Assembly: GCA_903953895.1 (NCBI GenBank)
Contig: CAJBLH010000061.1
Span: forward strand, 1-47,831
Reading direction: 5' to 3'
From: an uncultured Desulfobacteraceae bacterium
GTDB lineage: Bacteria; Desulfobacterota; Desulfobacteria; Desulfobacterales; Desulfatirhabdiaceae
DNA: 47,831 nucleotides
In this document: piece by piece, positions 9,137 to 17,494 of the stretch
Position numbering within the stretch: position 1 is the stretch's first letter
Layout: every line of letters starts with the position of its first letter
Notes under the pieces: model-generated
Seen by the model: the letters and a program-made list of their open reading frames with translations, nothing else
What the model was told of the DNA's origin: nothing
Database searches by the model: none
Program-made: the position numbers and the translations under genes

Positions 9137-9159
9137 GGGCAGAAATTCATCTTCTGCCC
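9137..9159 (+). repeat. perfect 8-bp hairpin between acsC and acsE
   Basis: GGGCAGAA (9137-9144) and TTCTGCCC (9152-9159) pair perfectly over a 7-nt loop; flanking GATTTC and GAAATTC can lengthen the stem with a bulge. A smaller hairpin (CTTTTC at 9102-9107 with GAAAAG at 9111-9116) precedes it. There is no T-run. Like the hairpin at 7616, it sits in an intercistronic gap of the operon. Confidence 0.55.
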
Positions 9160-9222
9160 TGAAATTCGGGCTGGGCGCAGTACCTTGCCCCTGCCCTCAC
9201 CATTTTCACCCAAGGAGGTTGT

Positions 9223-10104
9223 ATGTATCTAATTGGCGAAAGCTTGAATGTTATCAACAAAAAAATTGGTCGGGCTTATAAAGAACGCGATCCCAAGCCC
9301 ATTCAGGAAGAAGCCCTGTTTCAGAAGTCGAAGGGAATGGATTTTATTGACATCAATCTGGGACCGGCCAAAAAAGACGGGGTGGATCTGATGCCCTGGG
9401 TGGTTCAGGTGGTTCAGGAAGTTGTGGATGATGTTCCATTGGTCCTGGATACCTCCAACATCGACGCTATTGAAGCCGCGCTGAAGGTCTGCAAGCTGCC
9501 TCCGCTGATCAACTCCATCATGTGCCGTCCGGAGCGATACGAGCGTATGATTCCGATCGCCGCCAAGTACAACGCGGATTTTATCGCCCTGATGTGGGGA
9601 CCGGAAGGCCTGCCGCGAGATGAAAACGAACGCGCAGCACTGTGTGTGGAGCTGCTTTATGCCGCCAATGAGGCTGGCATCCCGAATGAAAAGATCTGGG
9701 TTGACGGAATTGTTACACCGGTCAACATCCAGCAGCCCCAGCTCATCAGCCTCATGAATTTTCAGGCCATGATTCAAGACATTGCGCCGGGCGCCAAAAG
9801 CACCTGCGGTTTGTCCAACATTTCAAACGGCCCGCCGACTCATCTGCGGCCCATTTTGAATCAGACATATATGGTCATGCTCGAAAAACACGGCATGTAT
9901 TCGGTCATCTCTGATCCGCTCGATGATCAACTGACCTCCATTGCCAAGGGAAAACGCCAGGATATCGTGGATATGATCTACGGCATCATGGACGGCAACC
10001 AGCCGAATATGGCCGGCCTTTCCAAGGAAATGCAGGATTATGCCAAAACCACCAACGTCATTTTAGGCAATGTTCTGTATTCCGACTCCTGGCTGGAAGT
10101 ATAG
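9223..10104 (+). CDS. acsE: methyltetrahydrofolate:corrinoid Fe-S protein methyltransferase
   Basis: Transfers the methyl group of 5-methyl-THF to the cobalt of the corrinoid protein (AcsC/CdhD). The 293 residues fit the pterin-binding TIM-barrel family. Characteristic segments include DINLGPAKKDG, LDTSNIDAIEAAL, NSIMCRPERYE and CGLSNISNG. ATG at 9223 follows AAGGAGG. It is the last recognisable Wood-Ljungdahl gene of the operon and is followed directly by a terminator-like hairpin. Confidence 0.95.
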   Translation: MYLIGESLNVINKKIGRAYKERDPKPIQEEALFQKSKGMDFIDINLGPAKKDGVDLMPWVVQVVQEVVDDVPLVLDTSNIDAIEAALKVCKLPPLINSIMCRPERYERMIPIAAKYNADFIALMWGPEGLPRDENERAALCVELLYAANEAGIPNEKIWVDGIVTPVNIQQPQLISLMNFQAMIQDIAPGAKSTCGLSNISNGPPTHLRPILNQTYMVMLEKHGMYSVISDPLDDQLTSIAKGKRQDIVDMIYGIMDGNQPNMAGLSKEMQDYAKTTNVILGNVLYSDSWLEV

Positions 10105-10130
10105 AATTTCTATTGATTATCAGTACTTTC

Positions 10131-10154
10131 AAAGCCCCGGATCTGCGGGGCTTT
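10131..10154 (+). terminator. terminator-like hairpin after acsE
   Basis: AAAGCCCCG (10131-10139) and CGGGGCTTT (10146-10154) form a perfect 9-bp GC-rich stem with a 6-nt loop, followed by a T-biased stretch (GTAGTTTTC). It is probably a partial, rho-independent-type terminator that lowers expression of the downstream DUF3786 and cytochrome genes relative to acsE. Confidence 0.6.
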
Positions 10155-10177
10155 GTAGTTTTCAGGAAGCAGGTTAT

Positions 10178-10789
10178 ATGCCCCGCATCGACGATTATTA
10201 CAATGCCGCAACCATTGCGATAGAAGCACTCCGGCAGGCGCCCCGGAAAGACATACTGAAGCGCTCCGGATTTGAAGAAACCGCTGACGGCATCCGTGTT
10301 TCTTTTCTAAATCGGACATACCTCATCGGCCTTCCCGATTTTACCTTTTGCGATACGGCATCGGAGCCCAAGGAAGTCCCCATTCAGGAACAGGTGTTGA
10401 TTCTCCATTATCTGCAGGCCGGCGGACTCCAGTTTCCGACAGGCAACTGGATTGCCTACCGCGAAATTCAAGGCGCCTCATTTTATTTCAGCGCCTTTGT
10501 CAAACGCGCCATCGATCCCTTGAAAAAAACGTTCGGTGCAAATATTCAGGGCCTTGTTCGGGCCGCAGAACACCTTGGCGGCCAGGCCATACCTGCCGGA
10601 GATGCTGGCTTTGAATTCCGGGTGCTGCCCCGAATTCCGATTCAACTGATCCTCTGGGAAGGGGATACGGAATTTCCGCCCGAGGCCAACATCCTGTTCG
10701 ATGAAACCATCGGCGACATCCTCTCTCCTGAAGATGTGGCCTGGCTGTCCGGCATGCTGGTTTATCGGCTGATGGCGCTCGGCAGGTAG
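10178..10789 (+). CDS. DUF3786-type protein of the CODH/ACS neighbourhood
   Basis: A soluble protein of 203 residues with no signal peptide or membrane segment. From memory of the family it resembles DUF3786 proteins, which often sit beside CODH/ACS or corrinoid genes; I see no catalytic motif. Shared-looking features include the mid-region VLILHYLQAGG, then TGNWIAYREIQGASFYFSAF, and the C-terminal segment RIPIQLILWEGDTEFPPEA. The upstream frame opens at 10070, inside acsE, so I chose the ATG at 10178 after GGAAGCAGG. A role in corrinoid or ACS maturation is only inferred from position. Confidence 0.7.
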   Translation: MPRIDDYYNAATIAIEALRQAPRKDILKRSGFEETADGIRVSFLNRTYLIGLPDFTFCDTASEPKEVPIQEQVLILHYLQAGGLQFPTGNWIAYREIQGASFYFSAFVKRAIDPLKKTFGANIQGLVRAAEHLGGQAIPAGDAGFEFRVLPRIPIQLILWEGDTEFPPEANILFDETIGDILSPEDVAWLSGMLVYRLMALGR

Positions 10790-10798
10790 CATACCGTC

Positions 10799-12286
10799 AT
10801 GAAGCTTCTATTTTTGACGCTCTCCATTCTTTATGGGATCATGGCTCCCCTGTCCGGCCTGTGCGAAGACAAGCCGATTGTCAGCAACGCTTCCCAGCAG
10901 TGCCTCGACTGCCATGCCGCACTTCACCCCGGAATCGTCGAAGATTGGAAAAAAAGCCGTCATGCGATGGTTACCCCGGAAAAAGCCCTGACCACAGCAG
11001 AACTAAGCAAACGCATCTCCAGCACTTCGGTTCCGGATGACATGAAATCCGTTGTGGTAGGCTGTGCCGAATGCCATACCCAGAGGCCGGAATCCCATGC
11101 CGATACGTTTTCACACAATGGCTTTTCGGTGCATGTAGTGGTCAGCCCCGCAGACTGCGCCGCCTGCCACCGCCAGGAAAGGGATCAGTACGCAGAAAAC
11201 ATCATGTCTCATGCCTGGAAAAATCTGGCGGAAAACCCCATCTACCAGATTCTGAAGCAAAGCATTCTCGGAACTCCGGTTCGCAAATCCGGCAAATTGG
11301 CATTCAATCCCCCGGATGCCGCTACAAATGCGGAAACCTGTTTTTACTGCCACGGCACCCGACTGACGGTTACGGGTTTTGAAAAACGGGATACCGACGC
11401 CGGCGAACTGGAATTTCCGATCATCGATGGATGGCCCAATCAAGGTGTTGGCCGCGTCAACCCCGACGGCAGCAACGGCGCCTGCACATCCTGCCATACC
11501 CGGCACGCCTTTTCGATGGAGATCGCCAGAAAGCCCTATACCTGCAAGGAATGTCATTCCGGACCGGACGTTCCGGCCTATAAAGTCTATGAAACCAGCA
11601 AACACGGCAATATCGCAGCTTCCAAGCAGAGTACCTGGGATTTTCAGGCTGTGCCCTGGACTGTTGGCAAGGATTTTACCGCACCGACTTGTGCGGCCTG
11701 CCATATCAGTCTGCTGACCCACCCAGAGGGTGATGTCATCGTCCAGAGAACCCATCGGATGAGCGACCGACTTTCGAATCGAATATTCGGGCTTATTTAC
11801 GCACACAGACAACCGATCAGTCCAGACACCACCCGCATTCGAAACAGCGCCGGACATCAGTTGCCAACTGATTTCAACGGGCTTCCCGCAGCATCCTACC
11901 TGATAAACGACGCGGAATACGCGAAACGTCAACAGACCATGCAGTCCGTATGCCTGTCCTGCCACAGCCTGTCGTGGGTGAAAGGACACTGGCAGCGCTA
12001 TGACCATGCCATTCAATCGACCAATGCCGCCACCCGTACCGCTACCGACATCATGCGGGATATCTGGAAAAAAGGGTTTGCTTCGGGGCTTGACCGCAGC
12101 GCGAACCCGTTTGATGAAGCCATTGAAAAAAAATGGTGCGCGATCTGGCTGTTTGACGCCAACAACTCCCGGTTCTCATCGGCCATGGCCGGCGGCGGGG
12201 ACTACGGCGTTTTTGCGGAAGGCCGGTTCCCGCTATCGGCCCATGTGGCGGAGCTCCATGAGTGGTTGATGCGGAAAGGCAAATAG
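10799..12286 (+). CDS. octaheme c-type cytochrome, hydroxylamine-oxidoreductase (HAO) family
   Basis: An exported multiheme cytochrome of 495 residues, with a signal peptide at about residues 1-21 (hydrophobic LLFLTLSILYGIMAPLSG). Eight CXXCH haem sites begin at residues 35, 89, 120, 181, 229, 249, 298 and 385. The segment after the sixth, SGPDVPAYKVYETSKHG, is the hallmark of HAO-family octahaem proteins. HAO relatives oxidise hydroxylamine or hydrazine, or reduce nitrite or hydroxylamine; the crosslinking tyrosine that separates these groups cannot be judged without an alignment. It starts 9 bp after the DUF3786 gene and may be co-transcribed. No quinol-oxidising membrane partner is adjacent. 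Its link to carbon metabolism is unclear. Confidence 0.9.
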   Translation: MKLLFLTLSILYGIMAPLSGLCEDKPIVSNASQQCLDCHAALHPGIVEDWKKSRHAMVTPEKALTTAELSKRISSTSVPDDMKSVVVGCAECHTQRPESHADTFSHNGFSVHVVVSPADCAACHRQERDQYAENIMSHAWKNLAENPIYQILKQSILGTPVRKSGKLAFNPPDAATNAETCFYCHGTRLTVTGFEKRDTDAGELEFPIIDGWPNQGVGRVNPDGSNGACTSCHTRHAFSMEIARKPYTCKECHSGPDVPAYKVYETSKHGNIAASKQSTWDFQAVPWTVGKDFTAPTCAACHISLLTHPEGDVIVQRTHRMSDRLSNRIFGLIYAHRQPISPDTTRIRNSAGHQLPTDFNGLPAASYLINDAEYAKRQQTMQSVCLSCHSLSWVKGHWQRYDHAIQSTNAATRTATDIMRDIWKKGFASGLDRSANPFDEAIEKKWCAIWLFDANNSRFSSAMAGGGDYGVFAEGRFPLSAHVAELHEWLMRKGK

Positions 12287-12296
12287 CCGTTTGCGA

Positions 12297-13157
12297 TTAT
12301 TTGGCGTCACCGCTGCGAATCATCAATACCACGGCGGACAAAATGACGGCGCTGCCGATGTAGCTTTGCAGATCAAAAACCTCGTTCCACCAGAAATATG
12401 CAATAATGGCGGCTACAACGGGTTCAAGTGTCGCCGTGATGGAGGCCCGTCCGGCATCCAGATATTTCAGTCCCAGATAATAACAGGTATTGGCGCCGTA
12501 TGTACTGATGATCACGAGCAATATCAGCGCCATCCATGCCGTCGGCGTTTTGGGAGCGAAAGTGACCCAGGGAAGCAGGCCGACGGCGCCGACGGGCAGG
12601 ACATACAGGAAGAGATTGTATGAACTGTATCGGCCCGAAAAGTGCTTTCCGAAGATATAATACAGAGAATAGCAGAAGCCGGACGCCAATCCAAAGGCGA
12701 TAGCCGGCACACTGATCGCACCGCCCGCACCGCCTCCTTTGCCCATAGAAATGGCTGTGATGCCGATAAGGGTCAACGTCATGGCCGATATTTTAACCAG
12801 GGTAATGGATTCTTTAAGAAACACCCGCGACAAAACGATGACCCATGCCGGAGCCGTGTACAGCAAAACAGCCGCCAGAGCCGCCCCGCCATGCTTTACG
12901 GCCATCTGATAAAAAGAATAAAACAGGGAAACCCCACATACCCCAAATATCAGAATATACGGAATGTCTTTAACTTGCAGACTGATTTCGCGCCGAATCA
13001 CCGCATGACCGCCGAAAAGAATCCAGGCCAGCAGCGCCCGCCAAAAAGCCACTTCCATGGGCGAAACGCCTTCCTGAAAAGCCAGCCTGGAAAACGGGCC
13101 GATCATTCCCCACAACACCGCTGCCGCAACAATACTTGCATATCCCTTTAACACCAT
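12297..13157 (-). CDS. EamA-family (DMT superfamily) transporter
   Basis: A polytopic membrane protein of 286 residues with about ten hydrophobic helices arranged as two EamA repeats. Typical segments are LWGMIGPFSRLAF near the N-terminus and LEPVVAAIIAYFWW near the end. The frame runs upstream to 13223, but the ATG at 13157 with AAGGAG in front is the better start. It is convergent with the octahaem cytochrome, with only a 10-bp gap and no visible terminator. The substrate (amino acid or other metabolite export) cannot be deduced. Confidence 0.88.
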   Translation of the reverse strand: MVLKGYASIVAAAVLWGMIGPFSRLAFQEGVSPMEVAFWRALLAWILFGGHAVIRREISLQVKDIPYILIFGVCGVSLFYSFYQMAVKHGGAALAAVLLYTAPAWVIVLSRVFLKESITLVKISAMTLTLIGITAISMGKGGGAGGAISVPAIAFGLASGFCYSLYYIFGKHFSGRYSSYNLFLYVLPVGAVGLLPWVTFAPKTPTAWMALILLVIISTYGANTCYYLGLKYLDAGRASITATLEPVVAAIIAYFWWNEVFDLQSYIGSAVILSAVVLMIRSGDAK

Positions 13158-13375
13158 TATTTCCGATCTCCTTGAAGACCTGCCGTGAACTGCCGGATTC
13201 ATGACCATCGCTTGACCCGGCATTAGTAATCCAGGAGCGAAATAATATCAAATCGAAACTGCGGATTGTAATAACTTAAAGTAGTTTTCATTGACTCACC
13301 ATAAAATCCATGGCATGAACAATCAAAGTCCATTCAGTCATCGGGAAGCCATCCGGGCAGGGGAAGTCCAAGCAA

Positions 13376-14215
13376 ATGGAAAGTACAGATTCCAGCAACT
13401 CACCGTCTATCGAGAAACCACCTTTGCCAAATTCAGCTTCACCTACAGCCATTGTCGTGGAGAATGTTCATAAGCGGTTTGGTCATCTTCAGGTTTTAAA
13501 AGGGGTTTCCCTATCGGCCGATGAAGGAGACGTCATTGCCTTGATCGGCTCCAGCGGTTCCGGGAAAAGCACGCTGCTGCGGTGCATCAACCTTCTGGAA
13601 ATCCCGGACTCCGGCACGGTGCATATTGCCGGTGAGCTGATCCGCATGAAGAAAAATCGCCGCAGAGAAACCGTTCCTGAAGATCAGAGGCAGGTAGACC
13701 GCATCCGCAGTCGGCTGGGCATGATTTTTCAGCATTTCAATCTCTGGACCCATATGACCATTCTGGAAAACGTTATTGAGGCGCCGGTGCATGTGCTGAA
13801 GCGACCCAAAAAAGATGCCGTTGAACTTGCCATGGCGCTTTTAAAAAAAGTCGGCATCGACGACAAGGCCGGATATTATCCGTCCCAGCTTTCTGGCGGT
13901 CAGCAGCAACGTGCAGCAATCGCCCGGGCGCTGGCCATGGAGCCTGCGGCCCTGCTGGTGGATGAACCCACGTCAGCCCTTGATCCAGAATTGGTGGGAG
14001 AGGTACTCCGCGTCATGCAGCAATTGGCGGAGGAAGGCCGCACCATGCTGATCGCCACCCATGAAATGGATTTTGCACGCCATGTATCCAGCCGCGTGAT
14101 GTTTCTTCACAACGGCGGCGTGGAAGAAGAAGGCCCCCCGGATCAAATCTTCGGCTACCCGTCCTCCGAGCGGTGCCGGCAATTCCTGACAGGGTATCTT
14201 GCAAAGAATGAGTAA
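13376..14215 (+). CDS. polar amino-acid ABC transporter ATP-binding subunit
   Basis: HisP/GlnQ-type ATPase of 279 residues. Walker A is GSSGSGKST, the Q-loop lies in IFQHFNLW, the ABC signature is LSGGQQQR, and Walker B is ALLVDEPTSALDPE with the H-loop in ATHE. A Ser/Pro-rich stretch of about 25 residues precedes the ABC fold. ATG at 13376 is preceded by AGGGGAAG. It is the first gene of the set ATPase, binding protein, permease, permease, so it energises import through the two permeases below. Confidence 0.95.
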   Translation: MESTDSSNSPSIEKPPLPNSASPTAIVVENVHKRFGHLQVLKGVSLSADEGDVIALIGSSGSGKSTLLRCINLLEIPDSGTVHIAGELIRMKKNRRRETVPEDQRQVDRIRSRLGMIFQHFNLWTHMTILENVIEAPVHVLKRPKKDAVELAMALLKKVGIDDKAGYYPSQLSGGQQQRAAIARALAMEPAALLVDEPTSALDPELVGEVLRVMQQLAEEGRTMLIATHEMDFARHVSSRVMFLHNGGVEEEGPPDQIFGYPSSERCRQFLTGYLAKNE

Positions 14216-14264
14216 GGGTGGCCACTACCACTTGTTTAACACTTTTACGATAAAGAGGTGAATC

Positions 14265-15050
14265 ATGCGAAAATGGAGTCTTGTCATTCTGCTTTTAGTT
14301 CTGGCGGTATGCTGGTTTGGAAATGCATCGGCGGCGGATTCAACAAAAAAGCTGCGCATCGGTACGGAAGGCGCCTACCCACCGTTTAACTTCAAGGATA
14401 ATAACGGAAAACTGGCCGGTTTCGATATCGATATTGCCGAAGCCCTCAGTAAGGAAATGGGCATGGAATGCGAGTTCAAGGAACAGGATTGGGACGGGCT
14501 GATTCCTGGCCTGCTGTCTAAAAAATTCGACGCCATCGTCGCCTCCATGTCCATCACGGATGAACGCAAACAGAAAGTCGATTTTTCGAACAAATATTAT
14601 CAGACGCCGGCCCGGTTTGTGACCAAAAAAGGCGCCGGAATCACCGTATCCAAGGAGGGGTTGAAAGGAAAAACCGTTGGCGTGCAACGGGCGACCATTC
14701 ACGAGAATTTCATCAGAGACATGTTCGGGGATTCTGTGGTGGTCAAAGCCTATCCCACACAGGATGAAGCAGATATGGACCTGGTCGCCGGCCGTCTGGA
14801 CCTGATGATTGCCGATGCCACCGTGCTGCTGAGTGGATTCCTTGCCACGGATGCCGGGAAAGGATTCGAGTTTATCGGCCCTAGCTATGTCGATAAGAAA
14901 TGGTTTGGCGAAGGTGTTGGAATCGCAGTTCGAAAAGGAGATGACAAGCTGCGTGAAAAGCTGAACAAGGCCATAGACACCATTCGCACCAACGGTGTGT
15001 ATCGGAACATCAACGCTAAATACTTCAATTTTGATGTCTACGGCCAATAG
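14265..15050 (+). CDS. periplasmic amino-acid-binding protein of the ABC transporter
   Basis: Family-3 solute-binding protein of 261 residues. It has a signal peptide at residues 1-23 (cleavage likely after NASA) and the family start LRIGTEGAYPPFNF. Further motifs are GFDIDIAEAL and DGLIPGLLSKKFDAIVASM, which resemble the lysine/arginine/ornithine-binding (HisJ/ArtJ) group. ATG at 14265 follows AAAGAGGTG. A strong hairpin just downstream (15107-15125) may keep its transcript more abundant than the permease genes. Substrate is probably a basic or polar amino acid; this is inference from similarity. Confidence 0.93.
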   Translation: MRKWSLVILLLVLAVCWFGNASAADSTKKLRIGTEGAYPPFNFKDNNGKLAGFDIDIAEALSKEMGMECEFKEQDWDGLIPGLLSKKFDAIVASMSITDERKQKVDFSNKYYQTPARFVTKKGAGITVSKEGLKGKTVGVQRATIHENFIRDMFGDSVVVKAYPTQDEADMDLVAGRLDLMIADATVLLSGFLATDAGKGFEFIGPSYVDKKWFGEGVGIAVRKGDDKLREKLNKAIDTIRTNGVYRNINAKYFNFDVYGQ

Positions 15051-15106
15051 CATCCAGCGGAATCATCGAGAAAACATTCTCCTTCCACCGGGCAAACATA
15101 CGAATC

Positions 15107-15125
15107 CTTCCCCCTGTGGGGGAAG
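15107..15125 (+). repeat. REP-like hairpin between binding-protein and permease genes
   Basis: CTTCCCCC (15107-15114) and GGGGGAAG (15118-15125) pair perfectly over a TGT loop and are followed by ACCGGGAGGGG. The whole resembles the C/G-rich dispersed intergenic elements common in many proteobacterial genomes. A C-rich tract near 33350-33370 is similar. The downstream GGGAGGGG doubles as the permease ribosome-binding site. Confidence 0.6.
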
Positions 15126-15141
15126 ACCGGGAGGGGTTTAA

Positions 15142-15822
15142 ATGACCCTGTTCAACTTAAAAGGTTATGGCTGGATGCTGTGGGAAGGCGTCCAGTTGAC
15201 GGTACTTGTTGGTGTGGTCTCTATGGCTGTCGCCATATTGCTGGGCCTGGTCGGCGCCTGGGGAAAGCTGTCCGGGTCCCAGGTCGCTCGGGCCATAGCC
15301 GGCACCTATACCACCATGATTCGCGGCATCCCGGAACTTGTCATGATTCTTTTGATATATTACGGCGTTCCCACACTAATTCAGGATATTTTCGACGTCA
15401 ATATTGACTTCAATCCTTTTATTGCGGGCGTTGCCACCATCGGATTCATTTACGGGGCTTTTTCCACGGAAGTTTTTCGGGGCAGCTACCTGGCGGTATC
15501 CCGAGGCCAGATCGAAGCGGCAAAGGCTACAGGAATGAACCGGAATCTTCTGTTTCGCCGGATTCTGCTTCCCCAGATGTGGCGGTTTGCGCTTCCGGGC
15601 TTGGGAAACGTCTGGATGGTTCTTATCAAAGCAACGGCGCTGGTCTCGGTGATTCAGCTTCCGGAGCTGATGCGAAATGCCGATATCGCCTCCCGCGCCA
15701 CCCGACTTCCGTTTACCTGTTATTTCGCAGCTTCCCTGATTTACCTGCTATTGACGGTCGTATCCATGAGCCTTCAGCAGCGGGCCGAAGTCTGGGCAAA
15801 CCGAGGGATTCGAAGGACATAG
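15142..15822 (+). CDS. amino-acid ABC transporter permease (HisQ-type)
   Basis: Inner-membrane permease of 226 residues with about five helices. It carries the His/Glu/Gln permease signature: TTMIRGIPELVMILLIYYG near the N-terminus and the EAA loop ATGMNRNLLFRRILLPQ that docks to the ATPase. ATG at 15142 is preceded by GGGAGGGG. The next permease gene starts six bases after its stop codon. Confidence 0.93.
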   Translation: MTLFNLKGYGWMLWEGVQLTVLVGVVSMAVAILLGLVGAWGKLSGSQVARAIAGTYTTMIRGIPELVMILLIYYGVPTLIQDIFDVNIDFNPFIAGVATIGFIYGAFSTEVFRGSYLAVSRGQIEAAKATGMNRNLLFRRILLPQMWRFALPGLGNVWMVLIKATALVSVIQLPELMRNADIASRATRLPFTCYFAASLIYLLLTVVSMSLQQRAEVWANRGIRRT

Positions 15823-15827
15823 CCATC

Positions 15828-16526
15828 GTGGATATATCGATCATTCAGGACAGCATCCCCCGGCTCCTGCACGGCGCTGTGACAACGGTCGAATTGACGG
15901 CCGTCAGTCTGGCATTCGGGCTGTGCCTGGCGGTTCCATTCGCCATCATGCGCACCCACCGGAACCCCCTGTTGTGGATGCCGGTATATGCGTTCAATTT
16001 TTATTTTCGCGGCACCCCCCTGCTGGTCCAGGTATTTCTGGTCTACTACGGAAGCGGACAGTTTCAAATATTTCTGACACAGGTCGGCCTGTGGACATTT
16101 TTCCAGCAAGCCACGTTTTGTGCGGTGCTGACGCTGACGCTCAATACCGCCGCCTATACCTGCGAAATTCTGCGCGGCGGCATCGAGGCCATTTCTTTCG
16201 GAGAAATCGAAGCAGCCCGGGCCTGCGGGATGTCCGGACTCCTGCTCTATCGCCGGATCATCCTTCCCAAAGCATTTCGTCTGGCCTGGCCGGCATATAC
16301 CAACGAAGTCGTCTTTCTGCTTCAGGCGACTTCACTGGTATCCATCATCACCGTCATGGACATTACGGGGGTAGCCCGTATGGTCGCATCCCGCAGTTTT
16401 GCTTTTTATGAATTGTACATCACCGCCGCCATCCTCTACCTGATACTGGTCTACGGGGTACTTTCCTTTTTTCGGAAGGTGGAGTACCGGTTGTCCGGGC
16501 ATCTTCGTCATCCGTCGTTGCGATGA
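15828..16526 (+). CDS. amino-acid ABC transporter permease (HisM-type)
   Basis: Second permease of the importer, 232 residues from a GTG at 15828. Features include the family motif FYFRGTPLLVQVFLVYYG, an EAA loop ARACGMSGLLLYRRIILPK, and about five hydrophobic helices. The open frame begins at 15579 inside hisQ. I chose the GTG because it has AAGGA upstream and gives the normal family length. It probably forms a heterodimer with the preceding permease. Confidence 0.92.
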   Translation: MDISIIQDSIPRLLHGAVTTVELTAVSLAFGLCLAVPFAIMRTHRNPLLWMPVYAFNFYFRGTPLLVQVFLVYYGSGQFQIFLTQVGLWTFFQQATFCAVLTLTLNTAAYTCEILRGGIEAISFGEIEAARACGMSGLLLYRRIILPKAFRLAWPAYTNEVVFLLQATSLVSIITVMDITGVARMVASRSFAFYELYITAAILYLILVYGVLSFFRKVEYRLSGHLRHPSLR

Positions 16527-16539
16527 GCGAGGCATTTCG

Positions 16540-17484
16540 ATGAAAAAAGCAGTGAATAATCGTTCGTTACGGGCAGACTGGCTGCTTCTGCTAACCGCCG
16601 TGATATGGGGCTGTGCTTTTGTCGCGCAACGCTCGGGCATGCGCTACATCGGCCCATTTACGTTTAATGCCGTCCGCTTCATGCTGGGAGGCTGCGCGCT
16701 TGTTCCCCTGATCTTGTATCGTAACCGCCGATATGGAACGCCGTCCGACCCGGGGCATGCGTTTTTTTCCCGGGAATTTCTACTAAAAGGACTGCTGATC
16801 GGCATCGTGCTTTTCTGCGGCGCCGGCCTGCAGCAAATCGGTATGGTTTATACCACAGCCGGAAAAGGCGGATTCATTACCGGACTCTATGTGATCCTGG
16901 TGCCAATCATCGGGCTGTTTCTGGGCAGACGAACGGGATGGAGCGGCTGGGCCGGTGCGCTGCTGGCAACCATCGGGATGTATCTGTTATGTGTCGCAGA
17001 TACCCTGACCATCGAAACCGGTGACATATGGGTTCTATCCAGTGCTTTTTTCTGGGCGAACCATGTGCTGATCATCGGATGGCTGTCCCCGAAAATGGAC
17101 ACCATCAAACTGGCATGCGCTCAGTTTATCGTCTGTGCGATCCTGAGCCTGACAACAGCGATCCTGATCGAACCCATCACGATTTCCGGAATCCGTGACG
17201 GAATTCTGCCGATTCTGTACGGGGGCCTGATATCCGTTGGCATTGCCTATACTCTGCAGGTGGTCGCCCAGAAAGATGCGCCGCCAGCCCATGCATCCAT
17301 TATACTGAGCCTTGAAACCGTTTTTGCCGCTATTTCCGGCTGGCTGCTGCTGGGAGAAGCATTATCACTTCGAGCGGTTATCGGATGCGGGCTCATGCTG
17401 GCCGGTATGCTCATCGTGCAGCTCTGGCCGGCGTCCTTGCCAGAAACGGCGATTTCGCACATGTCACCCCGGACGGCCGGTTGA
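16540..17484 (+). CDS. EamA-family (DMT superfamily) transporter
   Basis: A ten-helix membrane transporter of 314 residues. It begins with the EamA signature AVIWGCAFVAQRSGMRYIGP and has a second repeat ending in LETVFAAISGWLLLGEAL. It starts 13 bp after the HisM-type permease and is followed 10 bp later by the Hsp70-like gene, so it is probably in the same operon as the amino-acid importer. An exporter role for amino acids or related metabolites is likely from the family; the exact substrate is unknown. Confidence 0.88.
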   Translation: MKKAVNNRSLRADWLLLLTAVIWGCAFVAQRSGMRYIGPFTFNAVRFMLGGCALVPLILYRNRRYGTPSDPGHAFFSREFLLKGLLIGIVLFCGAGLQQIGMVYTTAGKGGFITGLYVILVPIIGLFLGRRTGWSGWAGALLATIGMYLLCVADTLTIETGDIWVLSSAFFWANHVLIIGWLSPKMDTIKLACAQFIVCAILSLTTAILIEPITISGIRDGILPILYGGLISVGIAYTLQVVAQKDAPPAHASIILSLETVFAAISGWLLLGEALSLRAVIGCGLMLAGMLIVQLWPASLPETAISHMSPRTAG

Positions 17485-17494
17485 GGAGATTATC

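Noticed and set aside
11111-12016. 301-aa antisense ORF opposite the octahaem cytochrome
   Set aside because: The sense strand has eight haem motifs and a signal peptide; the antisense product resembles nothing.
14340-15053. 237-aa antisense ORF opposite the binding-protein gene
   Set aside because: Shadow of a clear family-3 binding protein; no start signal or domain.
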